Source: Amborella trichopoda
Lineage: Eukaryota; Streptophyta; Magnoliopsida; Amborellales; Amborellaceae
NCBI RefSeq assembly: GCF_000471905.2
Contig: NW_006499973.1
Span: 2,921,218 to 2,985,217, forward strand
Direction: 5' to 3'
Length of the DNA stretch: 64,000 nt
Both the position numbers and the translations under genes were made by a program. Below are positions 45,701-55,771 of the stretch, one piece after another (position 1 is the first letter of the stretch; the number at the start of each line of letters is the position of its first letter). The notes beneath the pieces are model-generated. The model ran no database searches, was not told where the DNA came from, and saw only the letters and a list, made by a program, of their open reading frames with translations.

Positions 45701-46420
45701 AGACGTCACACGAAAATGCATTCTCTTCTCACTTGGCTAACGGATAGACCTAGTCTAACGCTATCCTAGTGGTCTGGCTGTCGAGCAGTATTGCCATCGT
45801 GTTGGTCCATAGTACCATGCCCATTTTGCTGTCACACCAGATTAGGATAGTCATATCGACCTTGGTTTCAAGTAGTATTGTCGTTGTGCCGGTCTGAATA
45901 GCCGTGCTCATCTTGCTACCACTCCGAATCAGTCACTGCACTGGTCCAACTATCAGGCTAGGCGCGTCCCCTTGTCAAGTCCTCTCCTTATTCCACTCTC
46001 TCTCTTTCATCACCCTAACTTCTCATCTTCTATGCCATATGATTGTGCATCACTCTAGGACAAGGGTGGGTCCTTCAGCCCACTTTTCTTGCAAATTAAC
46101 CATGTTAGTGCTGTACAGAAAACAAGGAGATTGCAGGTCAAGGGAGGCGATACCGAACTAGCTGGGGGGCTTTCCGTTGTGATCTAAGAGGGCGTCTGCG
46201 TGAGTCAGCCAGAGCAAGTCACGGACCCAAGTGAAGTTGGTCCCAACCTCACAATTTGAAATTCCTCTGTCACAAGTTGAGCACCTGCCCTTGTTTTGTG
46301 AACAAGGTTCTCAAGAGAGCGGTCTCAGATCTCGAGTCTTCCGAACCGGAGACACGTGTCACCCAATCACCTAGATCCGGGGAGGCGAGATCGAGACATC
46401 CGACCACCGACAGGTGCCTT
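45701..46420 (+). mobile_element. 3' end of an LTR-A in plus orientation
   Basis: Matches 34840-35484 and 17500-18050: 'agtattgccatcgtg' (45787) and 'agtattgtcgttgtgccgg' (45872) subrepeats, 'gacaagggtgggtcc' (46060), 'aagggaggcga' (46140) and the terminal 'ggaggcgagatcgag' block (46382). The flanks on both sides are minus-oriented 3'-region modules, so it is an inverted fragment. Its U3 part is missing. Confidence 0.75.
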
Positions 46421-46604
46421 TTGAGGCCTCTATCCCATATGGCTAAAAAGTTTGGGAGCTTACGGGTTGCTTTTGAGTGCGCTATCCCATCTGACTAAAA
46501 TATTTGGGAGCTGACAATTTCCTTTTGAGGGTGTTATCCCATCTTGTTAAAAAAGGCAGCCGGCCTTTTGATGGCATTATCCTACCTAGGGAAAACGTTT
46601 ATTG
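46421..46604. other. Short repeated spacer after the LTR-A end
   Basis: Three decayed units of about 60 bp share 'ccttttgag..c..tatcccat.t.gctaaaa' (46431, 46469 and 46522). A similar 'gagctttatccca' is at 51881. No PBS block is visible after the LTR end. Confidence 0.45.
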
Positions 46605-47243
46605 TGTATTGACAAGCAGGGTACCTCTTTGGTTCCCATCCTACTGGTCCAGTCGGGGGGCTTTTTTTTGTGGCCTGTCCCGAAGAGTCTAGACTTGATA
46701 GGGAGGGGGCCTGAGGCGATCTCTTTGTTGAGGAGACTTCACCCTGAATGTTGGTTGTTGGTGGTGTGTATTGACAAGCAGGGTACCTCTTTGGTTCCCA
46801 TCATACTGTTCCAGTCGGGGCTTTTGTTTGGCCTGTCTCGAAGAGTCTAGACTTGATAGAGAGGGGTTCTGAGGCGGTCTTTTTGTTGAGGAGACTTCAC
46901 TTTTAATGCTAATTGTTGGTGGTGTGTATTGACAAGCAGGTTACCATTTTGGTCCTCATCCTATTAGCCCAATCGAGGCTTTTTGTGTGGCTTGTCCCGA
47001 AGATTCTTGATTTGATAGGGAGGGGGAGGGGTTCTGACGTGGCCTCTTTGTTGAGGAGACTTCACCCTAAATGATGGTTGTTGGTGGTGTGAGATGGCAA
47101 GAAGGATACCTCTTTAGTTCCCATCCTACTAGTCCAGTCAGGGGCTTTTTATTTGGCATGTCTTCCAAGAGTATGATAGGGAGGGGTTCTGAGGCACCCT
47201 CTTTGTTGAGGAGACTTCACCTTGAATGTTGGTTGTTGGTGGT
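46605..47243 (-). repeat. ~160-bp tandem repeat, 4 units
   Basis: Units start with 'tgtattgacaagcagg' at 46605, 46767 and 46925 and with 'tgtgagatggcaag' at 47088 (spacing 162, 158, 163). Each holds 'gggtacctctttggttcccatc', 'ggcctgtcccgaagagtc' and 'gttgaggagacttcacc'. Single copies exist at 42960-43040, 43310-43440 and 60975-61090, and a 3-unit version at 51983-52350. Confidence 0.85.
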
Positions 47244-47530
47244 GTGAGGATGGCTACATGGTCGGAATTTTTTTGAGGTGTCACAGGGGCCAAATTTTTT
47301 TGTTGAGGTGGCATAGGGGCCAGAGTTTTTTTTTGTTGTGGCACAGAGGCTGGAGGGTTTTTAGATGTGTTTTTAGATGCGGCTAAGGGGTTGGAATTTT
47401 TTGGATGTCGCGTAGGGGCCAGAAATTTTTTGGATGTGGCATAGGGGCCGAAAGTTTTTTGGATGTGGCAGGAATTTTTTTTGCATGGCACAGGGGCTGG
47501 GGTTTTTTTTTTTGGATGTGGTACTGGGGC
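47244..47530 (-). repeat. Short T-run/G-rich minisatellite
   Basis: Units of about 30-40 bp built on 'ggatgtggcataggggcc.gaatttttt'. Clear starts lie near 47276, 47310, 47341, 47405, 47436 and 47461, and the last near 47484. Not seen elsewhere in the window. Confidence 0.7.
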
Positions 47531-47950
47531 CTGATTTTAGAGATTGGTTCAAGAGCCCTTGCGGGTTTTCACTTGAACCAAGTGGAAGTGGTGGCACGAG
47601 AGTGGTTCTCACCAAGTCCTTTTGTTGGGGCGTTTTTACCTGCGACTTCGAGGTCGCGTCCACCCTTTGATGTCTATTTTTACTCATTGCAACGCCATGT
47701 CCGGTTTTCTATTTCACCACACTTTTACTTATGGCTATGCTCGCTTGTCATTTTTACTTATAGTGCCCTTGCAGATTTTCACCTTGCCCTTTTTTTTTTT
47801 TTTGAGCAATTTTACCCATAACCTTGATGCTTATGTTCACTTGAAGCTCTTTTTCTATAACTCATGATGGTTACCATCGTGCCTTGCTATTTCTTTTCTT
47901 CTTTTTTGAGGGAGCTCACTAGAGCAATGAACAGTGCACGTGTAGAATGG
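47531..47950 (-). other. 'ttttcac' module of a minus 3' region
   Basis: Same phrases as 43740-43980 ('gggttttcacttg', 'tttttactcat', 'ggtgccct'). It precedes a local array. No coding content. Confidence 0.55.
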
Positions 47951-48797
47951 AAGTGTAGCTTGGCTGCCAATTTATATGATGATTGGTGGCCCAGGTGGGG
48001 TGTGTCCGCACAGGGTGAGATGCTGCCTTGAGGGGCAGTTTGTGACCCAAACGGGGTGTGTCCATTCAGAGTGGAGCGTTGACCCAAGGGACATCTTGTG
48101 ACCCAGACGGCAACATGTAATACCCCACGAGGGTGGCTTGAGAGATGTCTTGTGACCCGGGTGGGATGTGTCTGTGCAAGTTGGAGTGTTGCCCCATGGG
48201 GGGTGGCTTGAGAGATGTCTTGTGACCCGAGCAGGATATGTTCACGGGAGGTGGAGTGTTGATGCCCGTGGTGGTGGCTTTCGACATAGGCGGGATGTGC
48301 CTACGCATGGTGGAGTGTTGGTGCTCACCGGGGCCGCTTGTGACCTAGGCGGGATATGCCCGCGCAGGAGGTGGTGTTGGCGACGAGAGAGAAGTCTTGT
48401 GACCCAAGCAAGATGTGTCTGCACAGGGTGGAGTGTTGCCCGCGGGGGTGGCTTGAGAGATGTCTTGTGACCTGAGCAAGATGTGTCCGCGTGGGGTGAA
48501 GTGATTCCCCGAGGGGGTGGTTAGTGACCCAGGCGGGATGTGTCCACCTGGGGTGGAGTGTTGATGCTTGCGGAAGCAGCTTGAGATGTCTTGTGACCCA
48601 AGCAGGATGTGTCTTCGCAGAGTAGAGTGTTGCCCGCGTGGGTGACTTGTGACCCAGGTGGGATTTGCCCATGTAGGGTGTGGTGTTGGCGATGAGAGAG
48701 ATGTCTTGTAACCCAAGTAGGATGTGCCCACGCAAGGTGGAGTGTTGAAGCCCGCGGGGGCGTCTTGTGACCCAGACAGGAAGTGCCCGCATAGGTG
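47951..48797 (-). repeat. 56-70 bp minisatellite next to LTR-B, about 13 units
   Basis: The anchor 'tgtgaccc' (or a decayed form) occurs at 48044, 48099, 48151, 48221, 48281, 48339, 48398, 48466, 48523, 48592, 48648, 48707 and 48766. Units carry 'gcgggatgtg.ccgcgcagggtggagtgttg' and a variable part, either 'ggcttgagagatgtct' or a shorter form, which explains two length classes (about 58 and 69). The array ends at the LTR-B edge. Not found elsewhere in the window. Confidence 0.85.
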
Positions 48798-51620
48798 ATT
48801 GGACCTGATTTCTCGTCGTCCCAGTGTTGGCCTGGATGTGGGGTGGCCCGATCTGAGGAATCCTTTCTCAAACAACCGCAGGACTCATGCTCGTGTGTGC
48901 TCGTGGTGTGGATAGGAACCAACAAAGAGAGAGATTTTAATCGATAAAGAAGGGCTCAAGCACCTACCTTATCGTGTTGAGTTCCGGGGAAGAGAGAAGA
49001 TTAGAAAGAGAAAAGAGGAGAGATACGTGTAATAGGAGGAGGGATAAGATTTAAGAGAGAAAAAGAGGAGGGAAAGATGGCCTGTCAGGGAGAAGAGAAA
49101 GAAAGGTTGTATGAGGGAGATAAAGATTTGGGAAAGAGGGAAGATTTGAGAGAGAAAAGACGAGAGAAAGGTGGCGTAAGGTGGAAGGGAAAGAAAGCTG
49201 ACGTGGAGGAGTTAATGATTTGAGCATGCAATAAAGGAAGATGGAGAAGGTTTGAGAGAGAAAATATGAGGGAAAGGTGGCGTGTTGGAAAGGAGAGAGA
49301 AAGAAGGAATGAACATAGAGAGAAAATAATGGCGTCGGGGAAAGAGAAAATGATTGAGTGAGAAAAAGAGAATAGACAACCAAGAGAGAGAGAGAGAGTG
49401 GTTACTTGGTGGGTAGAGAGAGGAGGTGAAGTTTGGAGAGGGAAAGGAGGGAACTGCACATGGGCACGCGATGGACAGAAAATAGGGACCAGAAAAACAT
49501 TAAGAGGGAAAGCGGCTGCTACCTGCCCGCAGTTAATTTGGTGCGAGCGAAGAAGAGAAGGGATAGTTACGTGAGAAGGATGGGAGAGAGAATGTAGGGG
49601 ATAAAGAAGGGAATTAAGAGATCGATGACATGGAGGAGAGAGATAAAGGTTAAACAAAATAGAAGAGAAGGTTTCGTAGGAGGAGAGAGAAATATTTGAG
49701 AGGGAAAAGGGGAGAAAAGAGTTGCATGTGGGAGAGGGTGAGATTGAGACGCTTGAAAGAGAGAGGCAGGTGGTGTAGAGAGAGAGGGAGAGATAAAGAC
49801 GTGTAAGAGAAGGAAAGGCTTGAGAGAGAAAACACAGATACTTTGTGAGCACAGGGAGAAAATAAAGAAGAGAATGTGGGCACTGAGAGAAAATAAAGAA
49901 TAGAATGTGCACGGGCAAGGTGAGAAAATAGGGAAGGGAGAGGAGTACCTATGGTTAGTTTGACGTCGGCGATGAAGAGAAGGGATAACTGGGCACTTGG
50001 GAGAGAGAGAGAGAAAAGAGGGATGTTGGGCTAGAGATTAGATGTTTTGGGCTCTGGGTGACTGAAACTTTTAGGCTCTAGGAAGTGGGAGGCTCAGGGG
50101 AAAATGACAAAGCTTTATCTCTCCTCTCTCTTGAAGTGGGAAGCTATACACAACACAAGGCTTCAAAAGGGCAGGAGCCCAATTTTCATTACGACTCCCA
50201 ACTTATGTTTACAACTGACTTGAGCTCATTTATATGGAGCAACCATAAAATAGGGGTAGCATGCTTAAAATTACGCCAAATTGTGTAAAATTACAATTTA
50301 ACAAAATTAAAAATAAATTCCCTTTTTTGGATAAAATTATAAAAATACCCCTTAGTTCTTTTGAGTAAATGACAAAACCATCCCTCCATGAGGGACCTAT
50401 TGCCATGGGTAGAAGCAGTGATCTGGACAATCCATCATCATAGAATTGATGTTTGATATGTCCTGAACATTTTTATATCCTTTGACCGTCTTGAAACAGA
50501 TTTTTCATGAAGGGGCAAAAATCCGTCAAGTCCATAATCTTCGATCACTGATCTGGTATAGTCCATGTTATTCCAAGTCCTTATTTTGATCACAAATTAA
50601 AGGGGACATGGTCACAATAGTTTTGCACTAAGTTTTGTTTAAATTGGTTTCCGTTTGAGCATTCTCCAAATTGAGAAGTCGTACTAGCCGGCTGTTAATC
50701 ACATGTAAGCTCTATACTAAACTTGCAGCCCTTCACAATGCAGTCGCAACGGACCCAATTTCATGTCAATCCGACTTGCAGATCTAGAGTTATTGCTTTG
50801 TGAACTATGAGATGTCTTCTTTTAAAATTCTAATTTTCATGGTTTCGGGCTCGTCTTCTCTCTAAGAACTCTTTCGTCACAGGTCACGGTATGATGTGTG
50901 CCTTATATCAAAATGGTCGGGTCATCGAGACCCAGCTTGTGTCCGAATTTGAGCTCATTCTGATTCCAAACGAGTGAGATATGAGTACTTGAAAATCATC
51001 TCGAGGGGTGAAAATGCAGTTTTCAGAAATGACAACTGGTTCACCGAGGCCACATGGCAATCGTGTGAAACCTACCCGTTTATGGTAATTTGAGCCGAGA
51101 ATGGTCCTGAAAGGTCTGATTGAGCCCAAATTTGATCCCTTAGGGTTTTTTGAAATTCTGGATCTAATGGAGGTGGTCTGGTACTATTTTGAGTCCCCAA
51201 GAATGCGGTTGTAGTTATAAGAACTACTTTCAGCATGATAGGTGCTAGATTTGAGAATCGAGTTTTGTTATAATCATGTCAAAACACATCAAAATGTGAC
51301 GAAACTTTTTGAGCATCCTTCGGGCATCTCAACCTACCTTTTTCATGCCTTTTGAGGTCGTTCCAGTACTTTTTGCCAGATGTTTCCCAGTTTTATGCTT
51401 ATTTTGCAGTGTTCCCATGATTAACGGTGTCTTGGGTTCCGGCAGGACTAGGTCATCACTGGCTCTCTCCTTATTCATGTGGTCTCATGGGAATACGTCA
51501 AAATGACTTACAACAACTTGCCCGACGGATGTTATGCTTCGAGAGAAGCGTGAAGTGCAACATTGAGAAAACTTTAATGTCTTAGCTCCTCTGGTTAATC
51601 CTTGCCAAGATGTGTTTATT
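48798..51620 (-). mobile_element. LTR-B, minus strand, 3' LTR
   Basis: Plus-strand order: outer 3' edge (ttggacctgatttc), a block with 'gtgtggataggaacc' (48907-48922), a GA-rich middle with 'ggtggcg' phrases (49000-50030), 'gggcaggagcccaattt' (50170), TATA-like site (50226-50238), then a U3-like part to about 51620. The first 1.4 kb align with 55772-57775. The 5' edge is not exact. Confidence 0.75.
50226..50238 (-). promoter_or_regulatory. TATA-like site in LTR-B
   Basis: On the minus strand tccatataaatga. The other LTR-B has cgatataagtga at 57739-57750. It is placed between the U3-like part and the GA-rich part, as in LTR-A. Function inferred. Confidence 0.4.
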
Positions 51621-52370
51621 GTCTCTCAAATATATTTTTTTTTGATCACTGGGATGGGAACATTCCTTGAGGGGTAGACCTTGCTGAGCTTTTCCCTTGA
51701 CCGGGGAGTGACCAAAGTGGCTTTTAGTGATCCGTGCCTTGTTGAGGGGCTTTCTCCGGGTTCCACCAGAATTCGTTTTTTTTTTTGGGGAGATCCTGCT
51801 GATGGTCTGCCTTCGGTGAGCTTACAAATTTTTTCTCAACGCAAATTCCTGATGTTCCAACCAGTGAGGGCCCTGCTTGCGAGCTTTATCCCATTCTGGC
51901 TAGGGAGGTCCTAGCGTTTCAGTTGGCGGGGGCCCTTCTTATGAGCTTTATCCCTATCCAAACAGAAACGCCAGGAGCAAACAAGGTACCTCTTTGGCTT
52001 ACGTCCCATTGGTCCAGTTGGGGGTCTCCCGAATTACTCGGACTTGATAGGAGGATGGCCTCTGAGGCGGTCCTATTTTAGGGGACTTCACCCAGGATGC
52101 TTGGAATTTGGTGGAGGAAGAAAGGCAGGAAAGGTACGTCTTTGGCATACGCCCTACTGGGCTCGAATTACCCAGACTTGATAGGAGGACGACCTCTGAG
52201 GCAATCCCATTTTAGGGGACTTCACTCTGGATGCTGAAGTTTGACGAGAAGAATGGCAGACAAGGTACCTCTTTGGCTTATGTCCTATTGGTCCAGTTGG
52301 GGATCACCCGAATTACTCAGATTTGATAAGAGGATGGCCTCTGATCATGTCCCCAAGACCGTATTTTATG
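51621..52370 (-). repeat. ~140-bp repeats and spacer in the 3' region of the LTR-B element
   Basis: 'aaggtacctctttggc'-type starts at 51983, 52131 and 52262 define about three units of 131-148 bp with 'cgaattac.cgacttgatagg', 'cctctgaggc' and 'ttttaggggacttcac'. 51621-51980 has 'gagctttatccc' repeats and no coding content. The unit is the same family as the ~160-bp array at 46605. Confidence 0.75.
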
Positions 52371-53000
52371 TAGTTTAACATCATTCCACCAAGACGTATG
52401 CTACGATTTAAGGTCGTATAACTTGGACCATTGTGCGAAGCAGTTTAACATCATGTGGCAAGGATATATGCTATAGTTTAGGGCCATGTATCTTAGCCCG
52501 TTGTACGAAGCAGTTTAACGTCATGCGGCCAGGACGTGTGTTATAGTTTAGGGTCATGTAGCTTGGACCATTGTGCGAGGCAGTTTAACGTCATGCGATC
52601 AGGACTTGTGCTATAGTTTAGGGTCATGTAGTTTGAACCGTTGTGCGAAGTAGTTGAACACCATGCGGCTAGGACATGCACTATAGTTTAGGGTCATGTA
52701 GCTTGGACCATGACACGATGCAGTATAATGTCATATGGATAAGACATGTGCTATAATTTAGGGTTATGTAGCTTGGACCATTGTACAAAGCAGTTTAACG
52801 TCATGCGATCAGGACGTGCACTATAGTTTAGGGTCATGTAGCTTGGACCATTGTGTGAAGCAGTTTAACATCATGTGGCCAGGATGTGTGCTATAGTTTA
52901 GGGTCATGTAGCTTAAACCGTTGTGCAAAGTAGTTTAACATCATGCGGCTAGGACATGTGCTACAGTTTAGGGTCATGTAGCTTTGACCATGACGTGATG
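52371..53000 (-). repeat. 70-bp tandem array, 9 exact-length units
   Basis: Unit starts ('.agtttaacatcatg') lie at 52371, 52441, 52511, 52581, 52651, 52721, 52791, 52861 and 52931: nine units, all exactly 70 bp, no indels. Each contains 'gtgctatagtttagggtcatgtagc' broken only by substitutions. The array joins the gag frame on its left in minus orientation, so the last residues of the gag frame come from repeat sequence. Confidence 0.95.
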
Positions 53001-54700
53001 CAAATTAGGGTTTATCATCATGAATAGTTGTGCGAGCTTATGATTCATCTTGCACGGAATCGTTCCTTCTCGATCTAACATTTTTTCAAGATGTATAAGA
53101 AAGTCTTCCATTCGTTTTGCTTTGAGAATCATTTTAGCAAATGTGGATGGACATGCTGCGCCGACATGCATTGACAATTCATGGTGCATTCTTTCTACAT
53201 AGTATTGCATTTCTTGAAGTTCGCCCACTGGAGTGGCCAAGTTTATGGCTATGTTGCGCCACATTCTGATGTACTCGATCACTGGCTCATGTGGTTTTTT
53301 CTTTTCATCAAGAAGTTCATGGAGCTGCACATTCCTTTCTATGTCATGGAAGCCGTTGAGGAACGCTCTCTCCATTTGTCCCCATGATGAAATTGATCCC
53401 GATGGTAATCGAGAGTACCACTTGATCGCGTCTTCTGCAAGAGTCCCCAAAAATTGTCGGAGCAAGCGATGCCCACTGTTCGGGGTATCTCCACAGGCAA
53501 AGGCAAAGTGAGCTATGTGTTGTTGTGACGAACCGGTGCCATCATACTTGGGAAAGTCGAGTCCTTGGTAGCTCGACGGGAATGGAGTCTGATCAATATC
53601 AGTCGAGTAAGGCTTTCGGTAGCAATTCAGCTCTTCGATCACTATGATATTGTATTTCCTAAATGCTTCGGCTACCATGCATTTCAGTAGTTATCCATTC
53701 CCAAACTGATTTGATGGAGACGAGATTGGTAACAAGGGAGGTGAGGGTGGGAATGCCCCTTCTTTTGATGGTGTCGTTTCAACAACCAGACACGGTGCTT
53801 GAGAGATGGTAAAGAGGGTATGTTGTGCCAAGGGCGTATGCTCAACCTGATGGGACACCTACATCTCTTGGCTCATGATTTGCATCATTTCATATTTTTC
53901 CCTCATCTCGGCTTGCAATTGCCTTAATGTGGCCTTAGGTTTCACAATCTCGCCTTCATGTAATTGTGACATTTCATCGATCGCCATGGTATTGCCAACA
54001 GTCATGTTTGAGAGTCCTTCCCTTGAAGGGTGGTCGAGTTGCTCATCACTGGAGAGTGAAGGGACAATTGAGGCTTTGGGGCTAATTGCCTCGAAAAATT
54101 CTTCTTCATTTGGATTGATACACTCCAACATGGTTTGCTCACCACATGCTTCTTGATTGTTGGAATTTCGATCCTGGGTTCGACTGTTGTCGCCTCAACA
54201 ACATTGTTGATGACATTGGTTGGGCTTTCCCTCGGACCCACTTCATTTTTCAAGGCATGGATGTCCTCATCAATGAACGAGAATGTGAAACTCTCATAGG
54301 ACAATGAGACCACATCATCATTGATAGAGCATATGAAGGTTTTGAGACATGAAGAGAGCATGTAAGTGTCATCGTAAGGAATCATAGGATCTTTGTGGTA
54401 TGGCCAAACCACGTTGGTAAGGTCATCAATAGAGGGAATGTGGCTCGTCCTATCCACCATCAAGGGGTAGTTTTCCTCAAATGAGAGTGAAGCACTCTCA
54501 TCAGAGGTAGGAGAGGTTGGATGGACGACGGCAATAGAAACAACATCATCAGCATCGGTCAAAGAAGAGTCTGGTTCATTTGATCTTCGAGATTCCACGA
54601 TGGATCTGGGTAAAGGAGTAGAGGGGACGAACGATGACAACACCTCTTTCTTGTTCATGAGTTTTATTTTGAAAACGAGTCTCTCAGTCCTTTGAAGCAA
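53001..54700 (-). pseudogene. gag: gag of the LTR-B element (frameshifted)
   Basis: Retrotransposon capsid protein. The minus frame 53678-52974 carries the gag core: PFPSSYQGLDFPKYDG, a RLLRQFLGTLAEDAIKWYSR block, MERAFLNGF, EYIRMWRNIAINLATP and an MILKAKRMED block at the end. It is clearly a different subfamily from the gag of int1 and int2. Upstream fragments (54131-53859 and 54700-54002) overlap in different frames near 54130, showing a frameshift, and include an acidic, Asp/Ser-rich region and a coiled-coil-like run (LRQLQAEMREKYEMMQ). Zinc knuckles are not seen; the frame runs into the 70-bp array. Confidence 0.88.
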
Positions 54701-55753
54701 TTTAAGTCAGGCTTTCAGCAACTTGGTCTCCCCACCCCAAATCCGAGCTTCACCATTATTCCCTTCTTGATGGCCAGGTAGACTCTTTTCATGTTTTCCC
54801 TCAGAACTTGGGGCAATGTTAGATCTGTTTGTGTGTGCAGAGTCTGAAGACGTGTTTGGGGCAGCCTGAGGGCCAACCTTTAGTAAGGGAAACGTTTTGG
54901 CCCTTGGGATGCCGACCTTAGTGATTGGGGTGGCCTTATAACCGCCTTTTTTTGCATGCAGGTATATGTGCGCATTTGACCTATGATTGGGTTGTTGATG
55001 GTGTGCTCTTTGGGGGATGGCATTTGAGCTGCGCCGAGTTGAGTGAATAGTATGCAATGCAATTGGAGTGACTTGAGAGTCCTCTTGATACTGGGTCTGG
55101 AGGCCCAGAGTGTGCGAGGGACTCGGGGTGGCTTTTTGCTTGCCCCAAGATGAAGAGTCAACAGCAAGGCCATTAGTCGTAGTGGTTGTGAAAGTGTGTC
55201 GAGTGACCTTGTGGTCCCTTGACTGGGGTGGGCCAGCAATTAAACCACTGGTTCAAGGTGGGTGATATGCGATGCCGAGGTGGGCAGCACGCTTGTGAAA
55301 AGAAGTATTCGGCTTGACCTTCTTGGTACCCATAGAAGCAATGGCCTTGGGAGAGCCTATTGCAAGGAGCCTTTTATGCTTGGGACTAATGGAGAATCCA
55401 CTAGCATCTGAGTGAGAATGAGAAGTGGTGGTTTTAGAACCACCCATGCATGTGCCATCAACTAACTAGCCATTAATGCAGGTAGAGGTCGAGTAAAGGG
55501 TTTGAGAGCCCCTTCTCACTTTAGGTTGGGGCGTAGCCCAAGTGCGAGCAATTTTGTCCCTTCGCAAAAGAAGGGAGGGAGATGTAGGTTGAGAAACCTT
55601 ACCCCTAAGGGATATGTTCACTGGTGTGGGGATCATGAAGTCCCCAACCCGGTAATAGGACGAGTTAAGAAACGCCAAAGCCTTTTTTTTTTTTAGTGTG
55701 GTTAAGTGCTATAAAGATTTATGAGTAAGCCGAACCGACAATAAGGTGGCACG
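54701..55753 (-). other. Leader or gag N-terminal region of the LTR-B element
   Basis: Short minus frames (55057-54707, 55239-54880, 55447-55253, 55678-55466) are rich in Pro, Ser, Lys and His without known domains. They may be the decayed N-terminus of gag or an extra leader frame. A T-run at 55682-55695 interrupts. Bounded by the PBS on the right. Confidence 0.5.
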
Positions 55754-55771
55754 TCCCTGGTGGAGTTGCTA
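55754..55771 (-). other. Primer binding site of the LTR-B element
   Basis: On the minus strand tagcaactccaccaggga, directly after the LTR end (gaccaac). Compared with the Tat-type block TGGCGACTCCGCTGGGGA, four positions differ, all by transitions. It aligns base for base with the PBS at 18051-18068, so LTR families A and B use the same primer type. Confidence 0.7.

Noticed and set aside
47951..48797. CRISPR-like array
   Set aside because: Units are contiguous degenerate tandem repeats without unique spacers, there are no cas genes, and the context is a plant retrotransposon.
52371..53000. CRISPR-like or regulatory repeat array
   Set aside because: Full 70-bp units repeat without spacers; related arrays sit in the same place of other elements.
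53181..53511. Plus-strand open frames over the LTR-B gag
   Set aside because: They are antisense shadows of the gag frame, which has clear family blocks on the minus strand.
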